Assembly (NCBI GenBank): GCA_018262775.1
Contig: JADFDU010000023.1
Coordinates: 1-37,881 of the forward strand
Reading direction: 5' to 3'
Length of the DNA stretch: 37,881 nucleotides
From: Rhodocyclaceae bacterium
GTDB taxonomy: Bacteria; Pseudomonadota; Gammaproteobacteria; Burkholderiales; Rhodocyclaceae
Shown here: positions 8,417 through 17,656 of the stretch, piece after piece
Layout of the letters: each line of letters opens with the position of its first letter
Numbering within the stretch: position 1 is the first letter of the stretch
Made by a program: the position numbers and the translations under genes
Notes under the pieces: model-generated
What the model was told of the DNA's origin: nothing
The model's database searches: none
What the model saw: only the letters and a program-made list of their open reading frames with translations

Positions 8417-9211
8417 TCAGCCCTCCTTGGGGCGGCCCGGCGGAGGGCTGAGACAGTTGGCGATGCGCACGTAATCGCCGACCGTCAGTTCTTCCGCACG
8501 GCGCCTCGGGTCGATTTCCAGTTTGACCCAATCCTCTTCGCCCACCCGTTCCCGCAGCGTATTGCGCAACATCTTTCGCCGCTGCGAAAAAGCCGTTTTC
8601 ACCACTTCCGCAAACAGGCTCGCATCGACGGCAGCGAGTGCTTCCTGCGGCCTCGGCGTCATGCGCACCACCGCCGATTCGACTTTCGGTGCTGGATTGA
8701 AGGCGCCCGGCGGCACCAGGAATAACCGTTCCATTTCGAAACGATACTGCAGCATCACCGACAAGCGGCCGTATTCCGAGCCGCCCGGCGCCGCCACCAT
8801 GCGCTCGACCACTTCCCGCTGCAGCATGAAGTGCATGTCCCGCACGCCACCCGCACTTGCGGCAAGATGGAAGAGGATGGGCGTGGAAATGTTGTAGGGC
8901 AGATTGCCGACTACGCGCAGCCCGGATCCGAGGCTGGCGAAGTCGAACTTCAGGGCGTCGCCCTCATGAATCGTCAGCCTGTCCGGGGGAAAGCGCGCGC
9001 GCAGGCGGGCAATCAGGTCACGGTCGATCTCGACGACGTGCAGATGATCCAGCTGCACCAGCAGCGGTTCTGTCAGGGCGCCGAGGCCCGGACCAATCTC
9101 GACAAGCGTGTCATTTCTCTGTGGGTGAATTGCAGCGACGATCTTCGCCACGATGCCGGGAGAAACCAGGAAATTCTGCCCGAATCTTTTTCGTGCGACG
9201 TGGGGCTTCAT
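8417..9211 (-). CDS. rsmA: 16S rRNA (adenine1518-N6/adenine1519-N6)-dimethyltransferase
   Basis: KsgA/RsmA dimethylates two adjacent adenines in the 3' hairpin of 16S rRNA during 30S assembly. From the Met at 9211 the product is 264 aa. It starts [15 protein letters not shown], with the family's RKRFGQNFL entry, SAM motif [12 protein letters not shown] (about 38-48), the acidic VVEIDRDL, and the catalytic NLPYNIS (about 103-109). The C-terminal domain includes [13 protein letters not shown]. An alternative in-frame ATG at 9256 would add 15 residues ([15 protein letters not shown]) and overlaps the pdxA stop as ATGA; those residues are encoded by a dispersed repeat. Neither start has a good Shine-Dalgarno sequence, so the start is uncertain. 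It is last in the lptD-surA-pdxA-rsmA cluster. Confidence 0.95.
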   Translation of the reverse strand: MKPHVARKRFGQNFLVSPGIVAKIVAAIHPQRNDTLVEIGPGLGALTEPLLVQLDHLHVVEIDRDLIARLRARFPPDRLTIHEGDALKFDFASLGSGLRVVGNLPYNISTPILFHLAASAGGVRDMHFMLQREVVERMVAAPGGSEYGRLSVMLQYRFEMERLFLVPPGAFNPAPKVESAVVRMTPRPQEALAAVDASLFAEVVKTAFSQRRKMLRNTLRERVGEEDWVKLEIDPRRRAEELTVGDYVRIANCLSPPPGRPKEG

Positions 9212-9239
9212 CCCACCGGGCTTTGTACTTCCTTCGGTC

Positions 9240-9256
9240 GGATTCCCTTCGGTCAT
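9240..9256. repeat. 17-bp dispersed repeat, copy 2 (pdxA/rsmA junction)
   Basis: GGATTCCCTTCGGTCAT, identical to 2997-3013. Just beside it (9230-9239) a near-copy of the CTTCGGTC core recurs, so the copy is internally duplicated. Read on the minus strand it supplies an ATG and the codons MTEGNPTEG, in frame with rsmA. Confidence 0.75.
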
Positions 9257-10230
9257 CCGCGCTGCGCCAGTTCTACCGCCAGATCCACCGCGGCAAACAG
9301 GCTGCGCGGACTGGCCTTGCCGCTGCCCGCCAGATCGAGTGCGGTGCCATGATCGACCGAGGTGCGCACGATGGGCAGCCCCAGGGTGACGTTGATGCCG
9401 TCCTCGAAGGCCGCATACTTCAGCACCGCCAGCCCCTGGTCGTGGTACATGGCAAGTTGCGCGTCCGAACCGGCCAGCACACCCGGCGTGAACAGCGTAT
9501 CGGCCGGCAGCGGACCCACCAGGCTCATGCCCTCGCCGCGCAGCATGTCCAGCACCGGCGCAATGACGTCGATCTCTTCCCGCCCCATGTGGCCGCCCTC
9601 GCCCGCGTGCGGATTCAGGCCGGCAACGAGGATGCACGGTTGCACGATGCCGAACTTCTTCACCAGGTCGGCATGCAGAATGCGCAGCACGGTTTCCAGC
9701 CGGGATTGCGTAATGGCGCTCGCCACTTCCTTCAAGGGCAGATGTGTCGTTGCCAGCGCGACACGCAGGCCGGCCCCGGTGAGCATCATGACAACCTGTG
9801 CCGTGCCGGTCTTTTCGGCCAGATATTCGGTATGTCCGCTAAAAACGATGCCCGCCTCGTTGATCGCGCCCTTGTGCACCGGCGCCGTCACCATCGCGGA
9901 AAACTCGCCTTCCATGCATCCATGCAGGGCGCGATCCAGCAGGGCCAGCACATAGGCGGCGTTGGCTGCATGCGGATGGCCGGCGCGGGATGGGACGCAC
10001 AGGGGGATATGGAGGATTTCAAGCACGCCGTCATCGGCACGACGGTCGCGCCGGTACTCGACCAGGGGCGGCGCATCTCCCGCCAGTTGCGCGCGCGTCT
10101 CGATCAACGTGCGATCGCCGAGAATCACGCAACGCGCAGGGCAGGGATGTCTTGCCAGCCTGGCACACAGCTCCGGGCCGATGCCGGCCGGTTCGCCGCT
10201 GGTCACGGCGATAACGGGAACGCGCTCCAT
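9253..10230 (-). CDS. pdxA: 4-hydroxythreonine-4-phosphate dehydrogenase
   Basis: Pyridoxal-5'-phosphate biosynthesis (DXP-dependent route): NAD-dependent oxidation of 4-phosphohydroxy-L-threonine, feeding PdxJ. It has 325 aa. Landmarks: [12 protein letters not shown] at the N-terminus, [19 protein letters not shown] (metal-ligand His), [19 protein letters not shown], and [13 protein letters not shown] at the C-terminus. All the metal-binding His regions are present. The ATG at 10230 lies 27 nt after surA, and the stop overlaps a possible rsmA start. The surA-pdxA-rsmA order is the classical arrangement in many proteobacteria. Confidence 0.96.
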   Translation of the reverse strand: MERVPVIAVTSGEPAGIGPELCARLARHPCPARCVILGDRTLIETRAQLAGDAPPLVEYRRDRRADDGVLEILHIPLCVPSRAGHPHAANAAYVLALLDRALHGCMEGEFSAMVTAPVHKGAINEAGIVFSGHTEYLAEKTGTAQVVMMLTGAGLRVALATTHLPLKEVASAITQSRLETVLRILHADLVKKFGIVQPCILVAGLNPHAGEGGHMGREEIDVIAPVLDMLRGEGMSLVGPLPADTLFTPGVLAGSDAQLAMYHDQGLAVLKYAAFEDGINVTLGLPIVRTSVDHGTALDLAGSGKASPRSLFAAVDLAVELAQRG

Positions 10231-10257
10231 GACGTCGACGCCGCCGCTCGTACGTCC

Positions 10258-11577
10258 CTACCGGTTGTCTTCCAGCCGGTATTCGACGTAGGCCCGGTCG
10301 CGCATCTGCCGCAACCAGTCCTGATACCCTTCATCGGCCTTGCGCTCGTGCAAGGCCTTGCGCGCAGCCTGGCGTACCCTGTCCTTGGACGCATCCATGC
10401 GGCGCGCCACCACCTGGATCAGGTGCCAGCCGAAGGGGGATCTCACGGGTTCGCCGACCTCGCCCTGCTTGAGGCTGTTCATGGCCCGTTCGAATTCGGG
10501 TACGGTGTCGCCGGGGCTTAACCAGCCGAGATCGCCACCCTTCGCCGCGGACAAGTCGTTTGAATGCAGGCGGGCAAGCTCGGCGAAATCGGCGCCGTGG
10601 GTGATCCGTTCCTTCAAGGACACCAGACGTCGTTTGGCTTCGGCCTCGGAGACCAGCTCGCTGGTCTTGATCAAGATGTGGCGCGCCTGTGTCTGTTCCA
10701 CGGGTTGCGCCTTGATCGCACCGCCACGCCGGTCGAGCAGCTTGAGGATGTGATAGCCCGCCGGACTCCGCAAAACCTCGGACACTTCGCCCGGCTTGAG
10801 CTTCGTCACGGTCTCGGCGTAGAGCGTCGGCAGTCGTTCGAGCGGCCGCCAGCCCAGCATGCCGCCGGAAAGGCCGTCCGGCGCGTCGGAGTAGTTCGCC
10901 GCCAATTGGGCGAAATCGGCGCCGCGTCTGAGCTGGGCAATGATCTCATCGGCACGCGCCCGAAGGCGTACCAACTGCTCCGGCTTCGCCTGTTCCGGTG
11001 CGCGCAGGAGGATATGCCCCAGGTTGTACTCTTCGCTGCCCGCCACTGCGGCGCTTTCGAGAAAGTTGTCGATCTCGCCCTCCGAGACGACGATCTTGCT
11101 ATCGACTTCGCGTTCCCTGATGCGGCCGATGATCATTTCGTCGCGGATATCTTCGCGGAACTTGCTCCAGGGAACGCCGTCCTGTTGCAGCGATGCGCGA
11201 AACTGGCCCAGGTCCATGCGATTGCCGTCGGCGATGCGTGCAAGCGCCTGGTCGAGCTGCGCGTCATCGATGCGCAGGCCCGTCTCCTTGGCGAACTGGA
11301 TCTGCACGCGATCGACGATGAGGCGCTCGAGAACGTGCTTCTCGAGCACATCCTGCGGTGGCATTTGCGTGCCTTGCTGCCGCAGCTGCCGCTCGACGGT
11401 CGATATGCGGGCCCTCAATTCATTCAGGGTAATGACTTCGTCGTTGACCACGGCGATGATGCGATCGGCCTCGATCACCCGTGCCGGACGCTCCTGCGCC
11501 AGCGCCTGCGCGCCGGACAGGCAGCTGAAAACCGCCATGGCAAAGAGAATACCGGCGCAATACGAATTGCGTCTCAA
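10258..11577 (-). CDS. surA: Periplasmic chaperone / peptidyl-prolyl isomerase SurA
   Basis: Chaperone carrying unfolded outer-membrane beta-barrel proteins to the BAM complex. 439 aa with signal peptide (about 1-28, cleavage near ALA-Q), an N-terminal chaperone domain (about 35-170; RIIAVVNDEVIT start), and two parvulin domains (about 184-283 and 296-393) with the typical LGHILL/ARHILI, GGMLGW/GGDLGW and SPAGYHILKL/SPFGWHLIQVV elements. A C-terminal helix follows that packs against the N-domain. It lies 21 nt downstream of lptD, one of its main clients, consistent with a single transcript. Confidence 0.96.
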   Translation of the reverse strand: MRRNSYCAGILFAMAVFSCLSGAQALAQERPARVIEADRIIAVVNDEVITLNELRARISTVERQLRQQGTQMPPQDVLEKHVLERLIVDRVQIQFAKETGLRIDDAQLDQALARIADGNRMDLGQFRASLQQDGVPWSKFREDIRDEMIIGRIREREVDSKIVVSEGEIDNFLESAAVAGSEEYNLGHILLRAPEQAKPEQLVRLRARADEIIAQLRRGADFAQLAANYSDAPDGLSGGMLGWRPLERLPTLYAETVTKLKPGEVSEVLRSPAGYHILKLLDRRGGAIKAQPVEQTQARHILIKTSELVSEAEAKRRLVSLKERITHGADFAELARLHSNDLSAAKGGDLGWLSPGDTVPEFERAMNSLKQGEVGEPVRSPFGWHLIQVVARRMDASKDRVRQAARKALHERKADEGYQDWLRQMRDRAYVEYRLEDNR

Positions 11578-11598
11578 CTGCTCACCTTTCGCTAATCG

Positions 11599-14517
11599 TC
11601 AGTCGTAGCCGAACACGGGATTGGCGGCAGGCTGGTTGATTCGGCCATAACCGGGAATTCTCCGTGCCAGCAGTTCAAGCGGATTGGAACCGATCTTGGA
11701 AAAATCGTTCAACTCCAGCTGGGCAAACAAGGCCGTGTTGGTATCCCCCGAGGCCGTGGCATAGCGCTGCAGCACGATCCGCCCGACCCAGCAGCCGCCG
11801 TTGTACTCGAGGCCACCGATGGTTTCGATGATCTTTTTTTCCAGGAGAGAATAATTGAAGCGACCCACGCCGTACCAGCCACGGCTCAACGGCCATTGTC
11901 CCGAGAAGTCGACCTGACGGATTCCGGGCGTCCCGCCAATGATGCTGGAATGGTCACGCGTGTAGCGATAGCTGGCGTTCAGCACCTTGGCAAAATCCGG
12001 CTGCCAGCGGGCACTCAGGTTGAAGCGCTCGGTCTCTCCATCGCGCGGGTCATATTGCCAGGCAGTGTCGGCATAGGTATCCGGCATCAGCCGACCCGAC
12101 AGCGTCGCGAGGAAATCGGATGCGCCGCCCGGCCGTGCCGGCTCACCGGGCAGGGTGACGTGCTGTTGGGCCAGGTAGTAGCGCTGTCCCACCATGCCCC
12201 GGGCATACTCGACCCCCGTTTGCGGGTCGAGCAATCGCGAGGTCAATGCCATCGTAATCTGATTGGCGTCGGCAATGCGATCGACACCGGAATAGGTGTT
12301 ATCGGAAAAAATCGTGGCGAAGTTGAAATCCGACAGGCCGGAATCGAAGACGGGGATCTGGTCCTGGGTGCGCTGCGGCACGAGCAGGTAATACAGCCTC
12401 GGTTCAAGCGTCTGCGTCAGGGACTTGCCAAACCAGGACTGTTCGCGTTCGAAGGCCAGACCGGCATCGACGCTGAAGATCGGCAGGTTGCGCACGATGC
12501 TGTCAGGGCCGGTGCTGGTCTTGCGATTGAGGTCGTAGCGCGTCGAGTGCAGGCCGATTTTCGGCGTGACATACCATGCAGCTGTCTGCAGCGGCAGCGA
12601 CAGCTGCGGATAGAGCATCAAGCGACGCCCCGTATCCAGAGTGGGGTGATCGAAGTTCACGTACTCGCCATTGAAGGCAAAGGCCGTCCCGCCGATGAAT
12701 TCCGGACGGCTGGCCGTGAGGGTGAACTGCGGCAACCGCTGATAAGGCTTGGCGACGGGCGGCAGGTCGGGATCCTGCAGCGTCTGGTAGGTCTGCACGT
12801 TGGCCGTCGCCGACCACCAGCCGCCGCCATAGTTCACCATCCCCTGTCGCAGCAAATTGCCCTGCGAGGCCTGTGTGATGCGACTGCTGAGATCCCTGAA
12901 GTAGGTGTCGTCGGAAACGCCGCTGACATTCAGCAGGCCGCTGAAACCGGGGCCCAGATTGTTGTGTATGTGCAGCAATGAATAGCCATAGCGTTTCCTG
13001 TCTGCAAGCCGGTCGTTCGGTAGCCATTCGACCTGCGCCTGCCCCTGATAGTCGTGATTCAGGTAGCGGTATTCGGTATTGATCTGCAGGCCTCGTTTGG
13101 ACATCAGGCGCGGCGAAATCGTCGCGTCCATGTTGGGCGCAATGTCCCAGTAGAAGGGCTGGGTAAATTCGATGCCTGACTTGGAACTGGTGCCGAAGGT
13201 CGGTGTCAGCAGGCCGGACTTGCGCTTGTTGTTGAGCGAGAAGCTCAGCCAGGGCGTGTAGAACAAGGGGACACCCCTGAACATCACCGTTGCGTCGCGC
13301 GCCTCGCCGACCTCGCGATCGTAATCGAGGTTGAGTTCCGCCGCCTTCGCGTACCAGTCCGGATCCTCCGCCGAGCAGGTGCTGTAGGTGGCGTTGGTCA
13401 TGCGCATGCGGTTCTCGCCCAGAAACTCGATCCGGTCCGCATTGCCTGAGGCGGTCGTCAGGTTTCTGCCTTCACCCACCACCTCACCTGCAATGGTGGC
13501 GATGCTGGATTTCTGTTTCTGTTCCCGCGGCAGGAAGGAGGGCAGCTTGCGCACCGGTTGTGCGCCCGTCGTGGGTGAATAGGAAGGCTTCTGTTCCTTC
13601 GCCGTGCGCGTCACCGAATAGTGCGGCTGCTCGAAATAGCCCGTGCTGTCCGTCAGGTTCAGGCGCAGTTTCGGTCCGTTTATGAACTCGGCTTCCTTGG
13701 CGTAGTGCACGTTGCCCTCCGCCTCCATCTCGTCCTCGACCTTCCAGTAGGTCAGGCGATCCGCGGTCAGGGTTGTTTGGATCTTGCGCAGTTCTGCCTC
13801 ACCCTGCGCAACGATTTCGTTGTCGTTGCGGCCGTCTATACGCGCGGCGGCAATGAAGGTGGGATAAACCGCGGTCTTGTCAACCTGCAGGGGAAGCAAG
13901 CGGTCGGAGGACTTGAGCGCCGGCACTCGTCCGGCATCCGCGTAGGCGGAATACAGCGGCGGCAGGGCGGGCTGTTCCTCCACCAGCGGCGGTTGGGCGA
14001 TCTGCGTCTGCCTGGCCAGGAGTGGCTGGGGTACATCTGCAGCGGCCGACTTGGGCGCGTCCCCTGATGTGGCTGGTTTTGCCGGACTCGACGGCAGCTT
14101 GCGCGGTTCCGCCACTTCCGCCGTAGCGGGCTCCTTGCGGGCAGGCGCTAGAGTTTCCTTTGCTACGGGGACCGCTGGCGCGCTGGTCGCGCTTTTCGCG
14201 CTTGCCTTATCTGTTTGCAGCGGAACGGCAACCACCGGCTCTTCTTGCAATGGTTTTGCCAGTGGCCGCGCTTGGGGCGGTGGCGGAATCGGCGTCACTT
14301 CAGCGGCGGGTGGCATGTCTGCACGCGTCGGCTTTGGCACCGGGACCGGCGTCACTTCTACGATGGGCGACTCGGCCGCGGGCGCCGGCTTCGCCATCAC
14401 CGCGCCAGACCCGAGCAGTGCCGGGTCGACACGCAGCGCCGGCAAATTCTCGGCAGCCTGCAGGGTGCCGGACAAGCCGAGAGCGAAAGCAAGAGCAAGC
14501 CGCGCCGTAGCGTGCAT
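11599..14517 (-). CDS. lptD: LPS-assembly outer-membrane protein LptD
   Basis: Beta-barrel LPS translocon component that inserts lipopolysaccharide in the outer leaflet with LptE. It has 972 aa, longer than the 784-aa E. coli protein. Signal peptide about 1-21; then a Pro/Ala/Lys-rich low-complexity stretch (about 40-200, with EVTPVPVPKP and EVTPIPPPPQ); a periplasmic LptA-like jellyroll (about 225-400); and the C-terminal barrel, ending in the aromatic-rich NPVFGYD. The mature sequence contains only two cysteines, C381 and C909, instead of four. An insertion rich in Lys/Gln/Ser (about 303-340) sits inside the periplasmic domain. It is first gene of the lptD-surA-pdxA-rsmA cluster and divergent from amgK. 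Confidence 0.96.
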   Translation of the reverse strand: MHATARLALAFALGLSGTLQAAENLPALRVDPALLGSGAVMAKPAPAAESPIVEVTPVPVPKPTRADMPPAAEVTPIPPPPQARPLAKPLQEEPVVAVPLQTDKASAKSATSAPAVPVAKETLAPARKEPATAEVAEPRKLPSSPAKPATSGDAPKSAAADVPQPLLARQTQIAQPPLVEEQPALPPLYSAYADAGRVPALKSSDRLLPLQVDKTAVYPTFIAAARIDGRNDNEIVAQGEAELRKIQTTLTADRLTYWKVEDEMEAEGNVHYAKEAEFINGPKLRLNLTDSTGYFEQPHYSVTRTAKEQKPSYSPTTGAQPVRKLPSFLPREQKQKSSIATIAGEVVGEGRNLTTASGNADRIEFLGENRMRMTNATYSTCSAEDPDWYAKAAELNLDYDREVGEARDATVMFRGVPLFYTPWLSFSLNNKRKSGLLTPTFGTSSKSGIEFTQPFYWDIAPNMDATISPRLMSKRGLQINTEYRYLNHDYQGQAQVEWLPNDRLADRKRYGYSLLHIHNNLGPGFSGLLNVSGVSDDTYFRDLSSRITQASQGNLLRQGMVNYGGGWWSATANVQTYQTLQDPDLPPVAKPYQRLPQFTLTASRPEFIGGTAFAFNGEYVNFDHPTLDTGRRLMLYPQLSLPLQTAAWYVTPKIGLHSTRYDLNRKTSTGPDSIVRNLPIFSVDAGLAFEREQSWFGKSLTQTLEPRLYYLLVPQRTQDQIPVFDSGLSDFNFATIFSDNTYSGVDRIADANQITMALTSRLLDPQTGVEYARGMVGQRYYLAQQHVTLPGEPARPGGASDFLATLSGRLMPDTYADTAWQYDPRDGETERFNLSARWQPDFAKVLNASYRYTRDHSSIIGGTPGIRQVDFSGQWPLSRGWYGVGRFNYSLLEKKIIETIGGLEYNGGCWVGRIVLQRYATASGDTNTALFAQLELNDFSKIGSNPLELLARRIPGYGRINQPAANPVFGYD

Positions 14518-14630
14518 TTTCGCGTTCTTTTCTTATTCGCCGCGGCGCGACCGAAAAGGACGCCACGGCACCAATGGTAGAATCGCGTAGTTTATCATCA
14601 AGCGTACTTCTGAAACCTGCGGAACCAGCC
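14518..14630. promoter_or_regulatory. Divergent lptD / amgK intergenic region
   Basis: The 113 bp between divergently transcribed lptD and amgK must hold both promoters. TAGAAT at 14578-14583 is a plausible plus-strand -10; no convincing -35 or operator was seen. Confidence 0.35.
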
Positions 14631-15626
14631 ATGCAACGCCTAGAACTGGTCCATCACTGGCTGGCCGGGCTGTTCCCCGGACAGGCGCTTGCAATCACAC
14701 CCGCCTCCGCCGACGCCAGTTTCCGGCGCTATTTCCGCATCACGTTCGACGACGGCCTCACGCGCATCATCATGGATGCGCCCCCCGAGCACGAGGACTG
14801 CCGTCCCTTCGTGCATGTCGCCGGGCTGTTGCATGCTGCGGGCGTGCATGCGCCGGAGATCCTCGCGCACGATCTGCAGCGCGGCCTGCTCCTGCTCACC
14901 GACCTCGGCGATACCACCTACCTCAACGCGCTCGATGACGGCAACGCCAACAGCCTGTTTCGCGACGCGCTCGATGCCCTCATCAAGTGGCAACTCGCCA
15001 GCCGCCCGGGTGCACTACCGTCCTATGACGAAGCCCTGCTACGGCGTGAGCTGAACCTATTTCCGGACTGGTACGTCGCCCGCCATCTCGGCTCGCCCCT
15101 CTCCGCGCCCCAGCGGGAAACGCTGGAACGCATGCACACTCTGCTCCTGGGCAACATCCTCGCCCAGCCGCAGGTATTCGTGCACCGCGACTACATGCCG
15201 CGCAACCTGATGGTCTGCGCGGATAATCCCGGCGTGCTGGATTTCCAGGATGCGGTACACGGCCCCATCTCCTACGATGTGGCTTCGCTTTTTCGCGACG
15301 CCTTCCTCAGCTGGGAGGAGGAGCGCGTACTCGACTGGACGGTGCGCTACTGGGAGAAGGCACGGCACGCCGGGCTGCCGGTGGCTGCGGACTTCGGCGC
15401 CTTCTATCGTGACATGGAGTGGATGGGCCTGCAGCGCCACCTCAAGGTACTCGGCATCTTCGCCCGCATCAATTATCGCGACGGCAAGCCGAAGTATCTC
15501 GCCGACACGCCGCGTTTCGTCAATTACGTGCACCAAGTTGCTTCGCGCTACGCTCCGCTTACGCCACTGGCGCACCTCTTCGACGAACTCGAAAAGCGCA
15601 CGCCGCATACCGGCTATACCTTCTGA
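14631..15626 (+). CDS. amgK: N-acetylmuramate/N-acetylglucosamine kinase (APH fold)
   Basis: Anomeric sugar kinase of the peptidoglycan-recycling shortcut that makes MurNAc-1-phosphate, bypassing MurA and de novo UDP-MurNAc synthesis. 331 aa, aminoglycoside-phosphotransferase fold: substrate/nucleotide N-lobe with [13 protein letters not shown], the catalytic [10 protein letters not shown] (D187, N192), and the metal-binding VLDFQDAV (D204). Assignment as AmgK rather than a generic APH protein rests on the directly coupled uridylyltransferase (TGATG overlap) and on the position opposite lptD, the same context as in Pseudomonas. The ATG at 14631 follows a weak GGAACC sequence. Confidence 0.9.
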   Translation: MQRLELVHHWLAGLFPGQALAITPASADASFRRYFRITFDDGLTRIIMDAPPEHEDCRPFVHVAGLLHAAGVHAPEILAHDLQRGLLLLTDLGDTTYLNALDDGNANSLFRDALDALIKWQLASRPGALPSYDEALLRRELNLFPDWYVARHLGSPLSAPQRETLERMHTLLLGNILAQPQVFVHRDYMPRNLMVCADNPGVLDFQDAVHGPISYDVASLFRDAFLSWEEERVLDWTVRYWEKARHAGLPVAADFGAFYRDMEWMGLQRHLKVLGIFARINYRDGKPKYLADTPRFVNYVHQVASRYAPLTPLAHLFDELEKRTPHTGYTF

Positions 15627-16324
15627 TGCGCGCAATGATCCTCGCCGCCGGCCGCGGCGAACGCATGCGGCCGCTCACCGACGAAATGCCAAAGCCGCTG
15701 CTGGTGGCCGGCGGCAAGCCGCTCATCGTCTGGCACATCGAGGCGCTGGTGCACGCCGGCATCCGCGACCTCGTCATCAACCACGCCCACCTCGGACATC
15801 TACTCGAAGCTGCGCTCGGCGACGGCGCACGCTTCGGCGCGCGCATCGCCTGGTCGCCCGAGGAAGTGGCGCTGGAGAGCGCCGGCGGCATTGCCCACGC
15901 GCTGCCTCTGCTCGGCGACGAACCGTTCGCAGTGATCAACGGCGACATCACCTGCGATTTCGATTTTGCGCAGCTGCCGCGCGCGGCCGATGCCCTGCGC
16001 AAAGCGGGCGCACTGGCCCACCTGGTGCTGGTGCCCAACCCGCCGCATCATCCGCAGGGTGATTTCGCGCTGCGCGAAGGCAGGGTGATCGAACAGGCTG
16101 CGCCGATGTTCACCTTCTCCGGCATCGGCGTCTACGCGCCCGCGCTGTTCTCCGGCATCGCGGCGGGCGCCAAGGCAAAGCTCGCGCCGCTGCTGCGCGC
16201 CGCCATGGCGAACGGCAGGGTGCACGGCGAACTGCATGCCGGGCGCTGGATGGACATCGGTACGCCCGCGCGTCTGGCCGAACTCGACCGGCTCCTTCGG
16301 CTCTTGGGCCGCGGCAGTCTATAA
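15626..16324 (+). CDS. murU: N-acetylmuramate-1-phosphate uridylyltransferase
   Basis: Converts MurNAc-1-phosphate + UTP to UDP-MurNAc, completing the recycling route started by AmgK. Organisms with this pair are often intrinsically fosfomycin-tolerant. 232 aa, nucleotidyltransferase (GT-A) fold: [16 protein letters not shown] at the N-terminus (nucleotide-binding signature), [14 protein letters not shown] with the conserved Lys, [13 protein letters not shown] (metal-binding Asp), and [12 protein letters not shown] near the C-terminus. The ATG shares a base with the amgK stop (TGATG). An internal Met at residue 4 is an alternative start. Confidence 0.92.
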   Translation: MRAMILAAGRGERMRPLTDEMPKPLLVAGGKPLIVWHIEALVHAGIRDLVINHAHLGHLLEAALGDGARFGARIAWSPEEVALESAGGIAHALPLLGDEPFAVINGDITCDFDFAQLPRAADALRKAGALAHLVLVPNPPHHPQGDFALREGRVIEQAAPMFTFSGIGVYAPALFSGIAAGAKAKLAPLLRAAMANGRVHGELHAGRWMDIGTPARLAELDRLLRLLGRGSL

Positions 16325-16325
16325 T
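16296..16325 (+). promoter_or_regulatory. Candidate promoter for pepP
   Basis: TATAAT at 16320-16325 overlaps the murU stop. A weak TTCGGC (16296-16301) sits 18 nt upstream as a possible -35. It lies 29 nt before the pepP GTG. Confidence 0.4.
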
Positions 16326-16354
16326 CCTTTCAACCTCAACGACCGGACTCGTCC

Positions 16355-17656
16355 GTGGACATCCAAGCTTTCGCCGACCGCCGCGCGCGCCTGCTCAGGA
16401 CGATGGGACGCGGCGTCGCCGTGATCCCCACCGCCCCCGAGCGCGTACGCAACCGCGACTCGCACTACCCCTATCGCCACGACAGCTACTTCTACTATCT
16501 CTCCGGCTTTACCGAACCGGAGGCTGCCGTCGTTCTCGTCGCAGGCGACGCGCCGCAAACATTGCTCTTTTGCCGCGAGAAGGACCCCGACAAGGAAGTC
16601 TGGGACGGCTTCCGTCATGGCCCGGAGGCCGCGCGCGACACCTTCGGCTTCGACGCCGCCTTGCCGATCGGCAGCCTCGACGAGAAGCTCCCGGAACTGC
16701 TCGCCGGCCAGCCCGTGCTGCACTACTCGCTGGGGCACGACGCGGAATGGGACGATCGTCTCGTCGCTGCTCTCAACCGCGTACGCGCCAATGTGCGCAA
16801 TGGGGCGCACGCGCCGGCGGAAATACGCGACGTGCACGTCGAACTCGACGAGATGCGCCTCATCAAGGATGCCCGCGAAATCGACGACATGCGCCGCGCC
16901 GCCGACATCTCCGCGGCAGCCCACCGCCGCGCCATGCGCGCCACTGCGCCCGGCCGCTTCGAATACGAAATCGAGGCGGAACTGATGCACGAATTCCGTC
17001 GCTGCGGCGCGCAGGCACCGGCCTACTCGCCCATCGTCGCCGGCGGCGCCAACGCCTGCATCCTGCATTACGTCGGCAATAGTCAGTCGCTGCAGGACGG
17101 CGACCTGCTGCTCATCGACGCCGGCTGCGAGATCGATTCCTACGCGGCCGATATCACGCGCACCTTCCCCGTCGGCGGCAAGTTCTCGCCGGCGCAGCGC
17201 GACGTCTACGAACTCGTGCTGGCGGCACAGCAGGCGGCCATCGCCCGCATCGTGCCCGGCAACGCCTGGGACGCGCCGCACGAGGCGGCGGTGCGCGTCC
17301 TCGCGCAGGGCATGCGCGACCTGAAGCTGCTCGCCGGCAGCGTCGATGGCATCATCGAATCCGGCGCCTATCGCCGCTTCTTCATGCACCGTACCGGCCA
17401 CTGGCTCGGCATGGATGTGCACGACGCCGGCGAGTACAAGGTCGACGGCCAGTGGCGCCCGCTGCAGCCCGGCATGACGCTTACCGTCGAACCCGGCTGC
17501 TACATCCGCGCCGCGGACGACGTGCCGCCGGCGCTGCGGAACATCGGTGTGCGCATCGAGGACAATGCGCTCGTCACCGCCGCTGGCTGCGAAATCCTCA
17601 CCGCCGCGGTACCCAATACCGTCGGCGAAATCGAAGCACTGATGGCGCAGGACTGA
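16355..17656 (+). CDS. pepP: Xaa-Pro aminopeptidase
   Basis: Cytosolic metalloaminopeptidase releasing N-terminal residues before proline. 433 aa, M24B family. The N-terminal control domain starts DIQAFADRRARLL and contains the YYLSGFTEPEA motif. The pita-bread catalytic domain shows the five-ligand dinuclear metal site: LIDAGCE (Asp), AADITRTFP (Asp), HRTGHWLGMDVHD (H345 start), TVEPG (Glu) and RIEDN (Glu). The GTG at 16355 is used because it gives the family N-terminus and no suitable ATG is nearby; it has no strong Shine-Dalgarno sequence. The stop overlaps the ubiH start as TGATG. Confidence 0.94.
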   Translation: MDIQAFADRRARLLRTMGRGVAVIPTAPERVRNRDSHYPYRHDSYFYYLSGFTEPEAAVVLVAGDAPQTLLFCREKDPDKEVWDGFRHGPEAARDTFGFDAALPIGSLDEKLPELLAGQPVLHYSLGHDAEWDDRLVAALNRVRANVRNGAHAPAEIRDVHVELDEMRLIKDAREIDDMRRAADISAAAHRRAMRATAPGRFEYEIEAELMHEFRRCGAQAPAYSPIVAGGANACILHYVGNSQSLQDGDLLLIDAGCEIDSYAADITRTFPVGGKFSPAQRDVYELVLAAQQAAIARIVPGNAWDAPHEAAVRVLAQGMRDLKLLAGSVDGIIESGAYRRFFMHRTGHWLGMDVHDAGEYKVDGQWRPLQPGMTLTVEPGCYIRAADDVPPALRNIGVRIEDNALVTAAGCEILTAAVPNTVGEIEALMAQD

